From NCBI GenBank assembly GCA_015179045.1, contig WHUZ01000067.1, forward strand, positions 186,001-250,000: a stretch of 64,000 nt of DNA, given 5' to 3'. This document shows positions 32,116-42,800 of the stretch, one piece after another. This stretch comes from Kalaharituber pfeilii (lineage: Eukaryota; Ascomycota; Pezizomycetes; Pezizales; Pezizaceae). How positions within the stretch are numbered: position 1 is the stretch's first letter; every line of letters starts with the position of its first letter. Below the pieces are notes generated by a model. It ran no database searches and was not told the DNA's origin. It was given only the letters and a program-made list of their open reading frames with translations. Position numbers and translations under genes: made by a program.

Positions 32116-32737
32116 TTGATGGACACTGAGCCTATACCTTCCTCGCCCATGGAGTGCTTTTTCCCACAGGGATTTTTCTTACCCATGGAGAGGTTTAACG
32201 GTCCCGCAAGGTGATGATACAGGCCCCTGACATACAGAAGGATGAAGTGAAGATCTCAAGTGAAGGTCTGACGAGGACGTCAGCCGTAAGAACGGTGGTA
32301 ATGTCAGGGTGACCCAACAAAGTATCAATGATAAGCGATGAGAGATGACGCATGATAATCACGCCATCCATAGTTATGATGGTCGGAATGTCTCCGGACA
32401 GTCCTGACTGTCCCGAAGGTTGCATAACTGACTGTCCCGTCTTGCATATGGTGCGGCTGAGCTCACTGTCTTGGTGTGGCAGACTGTCTTGGTGCGGCAG
32501 ATATTTTCGGTGCAGGGTAATCAGTGCGCCTAACTCTCCGAACTGGGAAATTTTTCTTTGATAATTCGCACTGTAGCTACTGGTTTTGAGATTTCATTTT
32601 TGCAAGACTCCAACACAATTACAAAGGCTTCACGCACTTTACATCCCAGATATTTTCCAGCCGATACATATATTCATATAGTATTCGCGAGTCCTTATTT
32701 AATTTTTCTGCCCTATACTTGCTTTGCGCTCACTAAA

Positions 32738-33714
32738 ATGTCACTCTCCACTGCAACCAGTACCTTGAGTGCGAAACAGACCTGGACTCCACACCCGAGC
32801 CTTCCAAAGGCGCTTGTTTCGGTAGTAATAAAGGTTGTAGAAGAGATGCCTGAATTACATTGTGAAGGTCCTATGGATGGCGAGCAATATGCATGGCCAA
32901 ATATGGCTTTAGATAGACTCCAGGACTATGCATTTACCAAAGGCTTCGCTGTGGTGACTTTGAGGGGGTCTGAAAAGAAAGGTCGTATACGCTATGGATG
33001 TGTACATCATGGCAAGCCCCGAGATACTGTACTAGAAAACTAGATGCAGAGAATTCTGAAGGTATGTCAATATATTTTAATTAAGACTTATGTACTAATA
33101 TATATATAGTACAGCGCAGACACCAGACCAACACACAAGCCAAAGAATGTCTATGGGCAATATCTACCAATTTGCGAGTAGATATAGATAGTGGAACAGA
33201 TACTTTGGTGCTTGCGATATCAGATAAAATCCATACTCATCCTTTGGCACCAAATCCATTAATATATATCCAGCATAAACGTCGCAATACTGATTATCAG
33301 CAAGCAGGAGGAGATGCTATACAGTATAGGTGAGCAGGATTGAGTTACAATATGTCCTTACACCTTCGTACAGAAGAAGGAATGCAGTTGAATCCTAAAG
33401 CATACTATAACAGCCGTCATAGCAGTAAAATTCCTATTACTGTTGAGGAAAGAATCAATCGGATATTAAGAGAACTAACAACAGCTGGTTGTCATATCAC
33501 TGATCATTTCACAGTACCAACAGTACCTCATCACTTTGCACCAGTCGTATCTTCCAGCATATTGCCCCAACGTAAAAATAAAGAAAAAGCAGCTGGTCGT
33601 ACCTTGACAGGAGCTGAAATGGCAGAAAGGCAGCGAAAGTGGGCTCGGACAGAGAGTGTGGAGCGTAATAAGACTCAAGATTGTATCACTGTATCTTCTA
33701 CTGCATCAGTATGA
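32738..33714 (+). pseudogene. FAR1-like DNA-binding protein, one intron, frameshift and stop
   Basis: The ATG at 32738 starts MSLSTATSTL; the domain follows as LQDYAFTKGFAVVTLRGSEK, then GRIRYGCVHHGKPRDT. One base is missing near 33030. The corrected frame crosses a 48-bp intron (33062-33109, GTATGT..ATATATAG) into RRHQTNTQAKECLWAISTNL and ISDKIHTHPLA. This gives the C..C..H-x-H order of the FAR1 (WRKY-GCM1 fold) domain that normally precedes MULE transposases. After a TGA at 33331-33333 the frame runs to 33714 with a basic tail. It is an accessory or leftover DNA-binding gene of the MULE-like element, now broken twice. Confidence 0.7.
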
Positions 33715-33851
33715 TGTATCATTCTGTATTTCGTACAATCATGTATTTAGGTACTTCGCTTTTCTAATGAATTCTCGCTAGTGGCCAAGTTTGAGACAGG
33801 CAGCTCAGCCGCACCATATGCAAGATGGGACAGTCAGTTATGCAACCTTCG

Positions 33852-34436
33852 GGACAGTCAGGACAGTCAGGACAGTCAGGACAGTCAGGACAGTCAGGAC
33901 AGTCAGGACAGTCAGGACAGTCAGGACAGTCAGGACAGTCAGGACAGTCAGGACAGTCAGGACAGTCAGGACAGTCAGGACAGTCAGGACAGTCAGGACA
34001 GTCAGGACAGTCAGGACAGTCAGGACAGTCAGGACAGTCAGGACAGTCAGGACAGTCAGGACAGTCAGGACAGTCAGGACAGTCAGGACAGTCAGGACAG
34101 TCAGGACAGTCAGGACAGTCAGGACAGTCAGGACAGTCAGGACAGTCAGGACAGTCAGGACAGTCAGGACAGTCAGGACAGTCAGGACAGTCAGGACAGT
34201 CAGGACAGTCAGGACAGTCAGGACAGTCAGGACAGTCAGGACAGTCAGGACAGTCAGGACAGTCAGGACAGTCAGGACAGTCAGGACAGTCAGGACAGTC
34301 AGGACAGTCAGGACAGTCAGGACAGTCAGGACAGTCAGGACAGTCAGGACAGTCAGGACAGTCAGGACAGTCAGGACAGTCAGGACAGTCAGGACAGTCA
34401 GGACAGTCAGGACAGTCAGGACAGTCAGGACAGTCC
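33852..34436. repeat. 9-bp minisatellite, ~65 copies of GGACAGTCA, inside the right TIR
   Basis: An uninterrupted array of GGACAGTCA (last unit ends CC) lies within the right TIR; the left TIR has a single equivalent unit (GGACAGTCCTGACTGTC). Because 9 is a multiple of 3 and no frame has a stop, all six frames stay open, producing false repeats such as (QSG)n, (TVR)n and (CPD)n. Confidence 0.95.
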
Positions 34437-34681
34437 AAAAGGACTGTCCGGAGACATCCCGTATGATGGTGAAGAGAGAGAAGCTTGTTAGTTAGCACTC
34501 AATGTTAAATAGAATAATGCAAATAACCGACACGCTGGACGCCTATATATAGAGGCCTCCACGGCCTCTATACAAAGGTCAAGTTCCAAGCGTTGTCCTA
34601 AGTTACACCTACACTTCGCTGCAATCGCAGACACCGTAACACAACTTTCGTCCCCCCGGCCTGAGGCCGTCCTGTCGCCTC

Positions 34682-35088
34682 GTGCTCCACCCTTCCGCAC
34701 GCTCGCCGCATTCATCCGCAAGCAAGCCATGCCCGCGAGACTGGCGAAATAAACTTGCCAGCTCCTATACCCTGCACAACGTGGACGGGACGGGGCCTGA
34801 CACCACCGTGCTCCGTGACAGTCAACACCTGGCGCTTGCGGATTACGACTGCACGCTCCTCATGGCGCCTACACAACTCCATGAAGCCGGGTCCAAATGT
34901 GCATTAGTCCTTTTGTCCAACCTCCTGCGGAACCAGCTTGTCCCCGGGAAAGCCACCACGGCGTTCTGAGGCAACATTACCATCAGACTCGTGCCGGGAA
35001 TTTATTCCGAGTCTGGAAGTGATGATGACGACAGTGAGTTCCGGCCTGGCTCTGATACCGAAACGCACGCAAAATTGGCCCATGGCAA
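34682..35088 (+). pseudogene. Degraded coding-like stretch
   Basis: One frame reads YTLHNVDGTGPDTTVLRDSQ, ALADYDCTLLMAPTQLHEAG, then LLSNLLRNQLVPG, a TGA at about 34968, and continues with an acidic SGSDDDDSEF block to a TAA. It has protein-like composition but no ATG start or recognised family. It begins just outside the chromovirus LTR. Confidence 0.3.
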
Positions 35089-35164
35089 TAAAAAATGATA
35101 TAAAGTTCGGCGAACATTACAAAACACCGGATGCGGCTTACTGGCCGTCCATAGATGCCAGGTG

Positions 35165-35326
35165 CAGTGGAACTCTCTCATATTGGATCCCGTCATATTG
35201 AATAGCCTGTCTTATTAGATTAACTTTGCGGGCCGGAGACAATTGGGCCGGTGGGGATTATTGCATATTTAATTGTTGGATAAAACTCACCGGTCCCGGC
35301 CTTATCCAATATAACAGGCTCGACTG
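35165..35326. mobile_element. pogo/Fot1-like MITE (162 bp)
   Basis: Left CAGTGGAACTCTCTCATATT and inverted right CAGTCGAGCCTGTTATATTG are similar TIRs, with TA on the right (35327-35328) and TG in place of TA on the left. Same family as 4755-6025. Confidence 0.6.
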
Positions 35327-35328
35327 TA

Positions 35329-36253
35329 TCTCACTCTTGTCTTCATAGGCTGGTAGCCTGTATGCAGTGTTACGTGACTCAGAAACAATAAAAACAGAAT
35401 GTTCCTGAACACAGAAACCCTCCGATCTCAATCACCGCTGCACAATCGCCTGTGAGAACTCTGGCCGCAACCAAGGTAGAAATGCCTGTGCATCTTGAGG
35501 AACAGAGGCCTGGCTCTCAGGATAAGAGATCACACACGGCAGAACGCGCTAGGTTGCTTGCTACAATTTTGCATGAATAAAGCAGACGCTTGGTCAGTCT
35601 GTATTCCCCCATCCCTGTTACCCTGAGAATGATGCTCAGAAGCTGGCAAAGTTCAATCCAGCTGACTTTCTAGGTGATAAGCGTCTGTCTAGAGCTCTGG
35701 AGGTATGGCCAGTCCTTGTCTGTGGCGGTTGAGGATGGCCCCAGATACCAGATACGGCAGGGATCCCCTTCCTGTATTGATGTTCCGGCTGTAATTCCCA
35801 GAATCTCCGTCAACTGTGATATCTTGGGCGAACCAAGGTATGCATATGGTGAGGACCTCAGGCAGAAATCGCTGAAAAGCGGTGGAGGCGCACTCCGTCT
35901 CCGTTGAGGGGACAGAGGTCGTGGGGCGACATTAGCAGACCCTCTAGATTGTAAGATGGAGGGGTGCGAGACAGAGAAGTGAAGGTGCTGGAATGAGAGA
36001 TGCCAAGAGATGAAGTTGTATTGCTGGAGTGGCCATGTGATGCGCAGCTATGGAGGGGAGAACACTACTTAGTATCATCATGACTACTATCATGAGCTGT
36101 AGGTAAGAATAAGGAAACAAAGAATAACGATTCAAAGTGCTGTCGAAGCAAAATGTGAGGTATGGGTTCCTGAAGCACATCAGTTCTCAAATGAGGTTGT
36201 AAGGCCAGTATGTTCAAGCCAGCCGTGGTCCGTTTGCAGGCTTTTATTTCTCC
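35329..36253. other. Intergenic, no gene recognised
   Basis: No protein-like frame or intact element is seen. Confidence 0.4.
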
Positions 36254-36266
36254 ACATAAATCTTTT

Positions 36267-36312
36267 TTTTTTTTTTTTTTTTATATTTCATTACTCGCAT
36301 GCTGCCCTACGG
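36267..36312 (-). mobile_element. Minimal retroposon, family A, partly 5'-truncated
   Basis: On the minus strand CCGTAGGGCAGCATGCGAGT, then AATGAAATATA and poly(A). The 13-bp duplication ACATAAATCTTTT is at 36254-36266 and 36313-36325. Confidence 0.83.
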
Positions 36313-36424
36313 ACATAAATCTTTTGCTGGGAGGAGCGGGGGCACGTGTATGCTTTGATATCATTACATCACGTCCAGGATTCACATGATGAGAGCTATG
36401 GATGGCTGGGTTTACGAAAACTAG

Positions 36425-36772
36425 ATGAGTGTAATTGATTATGAAGGGGGTAGAGTTTCATGTTTTCCCTCTGAGCACGTCAGCCGCCTACAGAAGAAGA
36501 GACTTGACAGAAAAGCAGCAAAGATAGTAGAATGTGGTACCATCACTAGCCACGGGTCGCCGCGGCAGTCTGCATTTAAAGATACTGTGCAGATACAAGA
36601 GATGTTGGAATATCCGGAAGCAAAAACGACTCTCGAAGCAGAAGAGAGGGGCAGTTGGATATATGTACTGGAATTTAACTTCTCATCATTTGATATATTA
36701 TTCTCTAATATCGAAACGACAGGCTCGAATGAAAGCCCTACATTTCGACTTTTCCGCTGCTACAATGACTAA
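36425..36772 (+). CDS. Hypothetical ORF, 115 aa
   Basis: ATG-started open frame (MSVIDYEGGRVSCF..) of mixed composition; no recognised domain. Its last 30 codons overlap pogo-TIR-like DNA (CTAATATCGAAACGACAGGC), so at least the 3' end is element-derived. Probably not a conserved gene. Confidence 0.2.
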   Translation: MSVIDYEGGRVSCFPSEHVSRLQKKRLDRKAAKIVECGTITSHGSPRQSAFKDTVQIQEMLEYPEAKTTLEAEERGSWIYVLEFNFSSFDILFSNIETTGSNESPTFRLFRCYND

Positions 36773-37465
36773 TTGATTCAGTTAGTTATTGGTCTTGGAA
36801 TTTGAACAATACCTACACGATAGGTGGTAGGGTTTTCTGTCAACACTCAATGGACCTATGATAGAATTTGTGGACAACAGGATCAAACCGAAGCCCTATG
36901 TTCCAGCTGTCTGTTGCCATAACTACTGCTTGATCCTGTTAGGAACCCATTGAGTTATGGGTCATCCAATCTGGAAAGTCAAAAAAATGTGGAAGAAGTT
37001 TTACATGATTTTGCATTGTGAATTAGTCATAATGGGTAATGCCAGTGCTAGTGAAGGATAGGTTACATAGGAAGTACTCTTCTCCTGCTTTCCCATGGTG
37101 CAAAATATTGTGTCTATCAGTGCTAAACTCAGGGAGTTGTATATATATTTGAGAGGTTTATAATAGTAAAAGACGAGGTTGCAACATACTTGGTTGCTTG
37201 GCGCTTGCAGGGGGGGGGGGGGGGGGTGTTTAGACTACCCTATATGGCAGTACCACAGCCGAATTTGGAGTGCTTGGCATCACTATCCAGGTCCAGATGG
37301 CACTAGTCTTCGAGAATCTTCAACGTATAAAGATATTATTGTAGAATTTTATCTAGAGAGTGCGAAATGTTCAATGTACATGAGATACGTTTCTTAATTC
37401 ACGATAGTTGAATTCTAACATTGCTTGAAGGAGCTTAAAATGGGCCCTGAGTAGCCTGCGCTGGC
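36773..37465. other. Intergenic with an 18-bp G run
   Basis: A homopolymer of G lies at about 37210-37227. No gene recognised. Confidence 0.4.
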
Positions 37466-37514
37466 ATGATTGATTCCGGGCTGGTTCAGGCGGACCAAGG
37501 TCGGCCCAGGCGGT

Positions 37515-37661
37515 CCATGGGATTCATTGCCTGCGAGGACGGGTGGAGTGCAGAACGCGTGGTTTTTGCGTACGGCAACGTCGAGAGGCCTTTCCTGCCA
37601 TACACAGGCTGCAAGCCTGTATGCGGGGTTTCGTCCTCCCTGCCAAAAAAATTTTTTTTTT
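37515..37661 (+). mobile_element. Internally deleted family B LINE 3' end
   Basis: The frame CEDGWSAERVVFAYGNVERP matches the C-terminal CGEAWSAEHVVFRCTELERP block of the LINE at 55139-55777. It then jumps straight to the 3' hairpin (ACAGGCTGCAAGCCTGT within CTGCC..GCGGGG) and an A/T tail. Confidence 0.6.
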
Positions 37662-38428
37662 TGGGACACTTTGTCTGCAGGCAGACTCCTAAGGAGTTGC
37701 TCAGTGGAACTTCTAATGATATTGAGGAGTCGTTGATGTTCCTCCTCTTCCTCTATTCGAACACCCACCCCACATCTATGTTCTTGTCCTTCATGGCCCT
37801 TCTCAATCGCCGGTATTGCGAATTATGTTGTAGGTACCTTCATCCTCACCTTACCCAACTTGTTCATGCCTACTTGTGTGTCTGAGAGCATTGGAATTCT
37901 CTCATCTCTTTGTCGCTGTCCTAACTGACTGCCGGAGCTATGGCCACAAATGTCTCTATCGTTAAAATATTGGTTGCCCAGTCTCCTACGTAGAATTGTC
38001 TTTTTCTGGTTACCGTTCCCCTATGTCCGCTATTGATGATCAGTGTTCACCATGAAGCAACTTGCGTGCCCTCAATGGTTGGTTATATTGTGGCTCTCCT
38101 GGGATAAATTACAGCAAGTATATTTGCATGATTGAACGCTGGTTTGTTTAGGTTTTGTTTTGGTTTCTACCGCGCTTCTGATTTTTAATTTGCACTGTCG
38201 GAGAGTTGGAGGGCTTCTGACCTGTGTCCAGGACAAAGCAGTATTTTGGAGAATAAGATATTGAGGAATGAGACTGATGTCACTTCTCAGTCAATAACCA
38301 TAGAACCGTTCAGACATATTTTAGGGAGGTAATTAACTTTATTCATTTCAATAAAGCAGTCTTGTTGGCACCTTATACAAATGTGTCTCTAAACTAAAGC
38401 CAATTTGTTTCACGAATGATACTTTACT
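37662..38428. other. Intergenic, no gene recognised
   Basis: This is the 3' flank of the coiled-coil/trefoil gene. An AATAAA-like signal on the minus strand could lie near 38340-38360 (TTTATT). No other feature. Confidence 0.35.
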
Positions 38429-39462
38429 TCACAACAACAATATAGAAGACCCCCAGAAGCCCTTCTCCCCTTGTATATGAACTCCCCCACCATCACGGCC
38501 ATCCAACCTGAGGAACGTGCTCTTGAGATTTACAGGCTGAATTCCCTGTTTTCCATCATCAGACCAATGAATCTGAAACTTCTCCACATTGCCGCAAGTG
38601 ATGCAGCTTTCATTCTCTCCAGTTTTATTTACTACGGGACGAACTCCAGATGCGTCAGCACTGAGATATGTATCAGGGTAGCAAGTAGACTTGAATGAAA
38701 CCATGCCATTCAAATGCCACACAAGCTCGAAGGTCTCTAATGAACCAATAGATGTTGCCACCCGCACTCCATCGTTTCTCATCTGGATATATTTGTCACT
38801 AAAGTGTACTGATTTGAGTGCCACGTGTGTTGGTCCTGAAGTTTGGCATTTATCATGTTCTGCTCTCAGTTCTGCGAGGTCCATCTCCAATTCCTGTTTT
38901 TCGGCTTCAACGTTCTGTTTATGTTGCTGTTGCTCTTTCTTGATGTGAAGGAAACCTTCTTGAAGGTCCTGTATTTTTGCCTCCTTTGCTTGCAATAAAG
39001 TTTCTGCAATCGCAAGCTTTGTTTGTAGTGCTTGTACTTTGTGGCTCTCATGCGACTGTTGCGGTGTTTCACCAAGTGCTTCAGGTACCGTATATTCACT
39101 TGGTGTGTAGTGGCTGCTTCCTGAACTGGGAAACCCATGCGAGAGCATGTTGCCGCGATATGGTTTACGAGCCTAATCATACATGTCATGATATATATCA
39201 GTAATAATCCAAAGACTCATTCTCAATCACAGGATGGCATGGTATAGTGGCATGTATTCGTAGGTGCCTATGGGATAATCAAAGTTTTATTTACCGCATT
39301 TACAAGCTTCACAAAAATCATTTGTGGATCCAGTTTCTCCTCGTTTGCTGCACAGAACCACTCCCATAAGCTGTCTAGCTTGGATTCACTAAGATAGTCG
39401 TCAGCGTCCATCAAGTCCCGGTCTCGCTGTGGAAAACGGTCTCCAATTGGAATTTGTGCCAT
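38429..39462 (-). CDS. Coiled-coil protein with C-terminal beta-trefoil (fascin-like) domain, two exons
   Basis: Exon 1 is 39462-39295 and exon 2 is 39172-38429; the 122-bp intron (GCG|GTAAAT .. GATTAG|) is phase 0 and gives 303 residues. Residues 1-56 (MAQIPIGDRFPQ.., LDSLWEWFCAANEEKLDP) are not recognised. Residues about 100-165 form a strong coiled coil (LQTKLAIAETLLQAKEAKIQ.., LEMDLAELRAEHDK). Residues about 173-303 look like a single beta-trefoil of the fascin/actin-cross-linking type: ALKSVHFSDKYIQMRNDG, FKSTCYPDTYLSADASG, VNLKSTFLRLDGRDGG. Such domains bind actin or carbohydrate; neither is shown here. The gene is complete, without stops, and is one of the few non-mobile genes in the window. 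Confidence 0.75.
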
Positions 39463-41999
39463 GCTGTACGGGGTGCGTCGGCAGGAAAGTTGACGTCGAC
39501 TATGATGGGATTGTGGTAAGGTTAGTGCGGTGTTTTAGATTGTGCGGATATATAGGGTAGGATAGAGGTCTAGGTCTAGGAGAGGCAGCTACCCAGCTAT
39601 GGTGAGGTTGCTGCAGGGTAGAGAAGCAGTCTCTTAGGTAAAAGTATTTTTTTTTCGAACTGGATGTGCACGTGATTGCAACGGCTGGTTTGGCAGTGTG
39701 CCTGAAATTGCAATAGCAATTCTGAGAATGAGAATTTTGTAATTTTGGGGTGCAATGTGGTAAAAAAAAAACAGATGCTACAGTATATTAATCAGTGAGC
39801 CCATTAGGCCACCCGCCAAGAGTTACGACACCCCTTCCAAATCAATTCCGAGCTGTCCTGCTACTGTACATCGTAATCGCGCTGTACAGAACGCCTACCT
39901 ATCTATCTCCAATTCCGCATTCCCCCAAAAATCCCGATTTCCAAAAAAACCCATTCGGAAAATTCCATATAGAAACACGTAGGTCTAAGGACCCTAGTAT
40001 CATAGCAATAACGACCCCTAGAGAGTTTTTGTATTATTCACTCGTCTTTGTTTATTTTTTACCCCATTTGTTATCCGTATCCTTTTCCTGTGCCCAAAGT
40101 ACTGTATATATATTTCTTCGTTCTCTAATAGCCTCTTTGTTTTTTATTTTATTTTATTTTCTCTTATTTGCTACAATGCTATGGCGGGGTATTTGTTGGC
40201 GAGCCCTACGGTACTTTGTCTGTAGGGATAGCAACGCGAAACACATAGATAGCTAAGGACATCAGTGGCCGGAAACAATAGTCGCATGCCAAGCAAATTC
40301 TGTCTCTAGCGCTTGGCCTGACTCTGACTCCGACTCCAGCGACTTCCGATTCCGATTGAGAGAAGGTTCTTGTACCATGAATGGGGTGTTCTTTTGAAAG
40401 GCTATGTACATGCTCTGGTCCTTATCTTCCTGCTCTCCAATCTCCCTTCCTTTTCGGGTTCTCTCTGCCAGCGACCGCTTCAGCCATTGCCAAGCCAGCC
40501 CCAGCTGGCTCTGTGGTGTGGAAGGCCGCCCCTCCCCCTCCAGTCACTTCCGAGGCTCCGCCGCTGCTCCAGAGAAGCTAGACAAAACCAGTGACAGCCC
40601 GTTGACCACGACTTCGGGAGGCAACGTGATAATCGATCATTGTTGGAACCGGAGCATTACGGTCCCTCTTTGAGAAAAAGGTGCTGGACTACCCCTGTTC
40701 CCTGTCCCAAAATCGAACTAGGCCCTCCAATTCTATCTCTCCATGTCCTCACCATAACATAATAAGCTCTACTAGAGACAACAGGCAAACTACTTCACCA
40801 AGCTATTGGTAATATTATTATTTAGATAGAAGAAAAGTAAGGAGAGAGGAAAAAAACTCGCAAAGTAAAAGTGAGGCCTAAAAAAAGAGATCTTTTAGAA
40901 GGAGAGTTTAAAAAAAATAACAGGAGTATTGGTGGATACGGACTCATAACCTGAAATCAGTTTCCTTGCGCGTGTAATGATGATGGGAGTATGGGAGGAA
41001 TCTCCAGCACATGAGACTATGAATACCTGCCGAATTCAGCACCAGCAGCGTACTTACATAGTACTAACCATCCACCAAGCAACCATTAGAAGGAAAAGAC
41101 GAGGGAGCTGGTCATTATGCATCCCAAACAGCTTGGAAGTTAGAGGGTACCTTGCGGCTCCGACTCCTTTTTAGCTATGAAGGAAAAACGATGGGCGGGC
41201 TACTAAGCTCCCTACATTTAACGAGGCTTCGTAGTTCGGGCAGCAAACATCTGCGCGTGCTCTGATAACCAATGGCTCTCCATCACCTCGCCCAACTGCG
41301 GTTCTCGGCAGCCTGTTCGACAGCCTCTCCCACCTCCAAGAGCCCCTACGAGAGTCTCTTCGCCTCTTTCCCGCCTCTCCCACCGCCTCTCCAACTGCTC
41401 CTCCAACTGCTCCTCCGACTGCTTCTCCGCCCACACCCTCCCATCACCTCTCTATAGCCTTCCCGACCGTTTCACCCATCACTCTCCAACTGCCTCTTCC
41501 TCCCCCTCCCACCTCCGTCTCTCGCATCTCCCTCTCTCTCGCCTCCACCTCTCCTACCACCCCTCGTATCGTCCCTCTGATATCCTCTCCCACGGCACCT
41601 CCGACAGTCTCATTGACATCCTCTCCCACCCCTTCATCTCCTGTCCCCCCTTCTACCCCTACTCCCGTCGATTGCATAGCGTTAACATATAGCAGTTCTG
41701 ACGAAAGATAGGACCATTGCGGCCGTGACAGCATATTCAAGGCCAACAAGGCACTCATCTCCGCCTCACCCACTTCCTCCCTTCCCGCTTCCTTCATTCG
41801 CATACCTCCCTTTCCCCTCTAGGTCTCCTCAGATGGGGACACAACTTATTTCTTGGTAGGTCGACTAATACCATGAGATTTGCTTTTTCTGATTCCTCAT
41901 TTTGTTTTGTCCAATGGTTTATTCTTTTTCCTTATTCCCGTTGGATAGCATCTGGAGAATTTATGCCAGGCGATGACATCTTCATTATCAGCGTCAGGG
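39463..41999. other. Gene-poor stretch with C/T-rich low-complexity DNA
   Basis: No gene recognised. 41270-41830 is strongly CCTCC/CTCTCC-rich on the plus strand. Long open frames there on both strands are compositional and not credible genes. Confidence 0.4.
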
Positions 42000-42007
42000 C
42001 TTGGGTA

Positions 42008-42405
42008 TAGTGAGCGGCACGAGCTAGCTCGAGCCGAGCTGGAGGGTGAGCTCGAGCCAGCTCGTGAGTAAGTGAGCTTGGCTCGAGCTGGCTCGAGCTG
42101 GCGTGGCATGAGCTCGAGCCTGGATCATGATATTGACAAACTAAACTAAACTAAGCTAAATTTTCATCTTTCTCACTACTATCAGCTAAATTGTGCATTT
42201 CGAAGTTGTTGGTAGGTCAGAATGAGCTCCAAGTCTCTAATTATTACTATAGTAGGTATTTACAGTTTATGAAACCTTGCACTGGCTAAGCATTTTAGCG
42301 AGCTGTCAAGAAAAACACAAGCATGGTCTTGGCTCGTTTGAGCTCGAGCCAGCTCGAGCTCAAGATCAGTCGAGCTCGAGCTGGCTCGGCTCGTGCCGCT
42401 CACTA
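42008..42405. mobile_element. hAT-like MITE, copy 2, with 8-bp target duplication
   Basis: CTTGGGTA is duplicated at 42000-42007 and 42406-42413. TIRs TAGTGAGCGGCACGAGC match at both ends. The 398-bp body has dense GAGCTCGAGC palindromes near both ends and an A/T-rich centre. The 8-bp duplication and short TIR fit hAT; there is no coding region. Confidence 0.8.
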
Positions 42406-42424
42406 CTTGGGTATACGGGGGTTT

Positions 42425-42800
42425 TAAAACGGACCAGGTTTAAAACATGGTCGGCGGAGGAATGCTTTCTGGGTTGGGAGTGAATTCCAAGGCGAGTGAT
42501 GTTATTCCTCTTAGAAACAAGCAAAGAACTCTTGTGGGTATAGGGGGGTTGCGGATGCATGGCGCTTCAGACCAGGTCTATAAAGAGGTCGGCAGAGGAC
42601 CCTCATTGGCTTTGGTTATCAATTTTAAAGCAAAGGGGGGTCCACTTCTTAACAAGCAACTTATGGGTATGGGGGCTTCAGATTGACCAAGTCTCGAATA
42701 TGGTCGGCGGAGGAAAGCCTGGCCAAGTTGGGCTCTGAATTCGAAACAAGAGGAGCTGTTCCCTCTTAAACAACACGCAAGTGACTTGCGAGTACTAGTA
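42425..42800. repeat. Three-unit degenerate tandem repeat (~130 bp)
   Basis: Units share ACCAGGT..GGTCGGCGGAGGA and AACAAGCAA..TGGGTATAGGGG motifs beginning near 42432, 42570 and 42696. No coding potential recognised. Confidence 0.5.

Larger units (their letters stand above)
32384..34461. mobile_element. MULE-like TIR element with 9-bp target duplication
   Basis: TATGATGGT is duplicated at 32375-32383 and 34462-34470. The left end CGGAATGTCTCCGGACAGTC and the inverted right end CGGGATGTCTCCGGACAGTC match. After the repeat array the match continues on the right through CCCGAAGGTTGCATAACTG and CTTGCATATGGTGCGGCTGA. A 9-bp duplication and long TIRs fit the Mutator superfamily, as does the FAR1-like gene inside. 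No MULE transposase is present, so the element is non-autonomous. Confidence 0.82.
32302..34641 (+). repeat. 3' LTR of the chromovirus, split by a MULE-like insertion
   Basis: Upstream, TGGAGAGGTTTAACGG and GAGGACGTCAGCCG lead into GGTGGTAA|TGTCAGGG, matching the PPT/LTR junction of the gag-only element (GGGGGGTAA|TGTCACGG). After the insertion, 34560-34641 has TATATATAGAGGC, AAGCGTTGTCCTAAGTTACACC-type text and ends CCGTAACA, the same end as the gag-only LTR. The native LTR is about 250 bp without the insert. Confidence 0.7.

Noticed and set aside
33852..34436. CRISPR-like array
   Set aside because: Repeats are contiguous 9-mers without spacers, in a eukaryotic genome.
33764..34498. Four long open frames of (QSG), (QDS), (TVR) and (CPD) repeats
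   Set aside because: They are by-products of a 9-bp tandem array without stop codons in any frame, not genes.
41171..41803. Long open frames on both strands (GGAVGEAV.. and PPLPPPLQLL..)
   Set aside because: They arise from CCTCC/GGAGG low-complexity DNA; no start context, introns or family signal.
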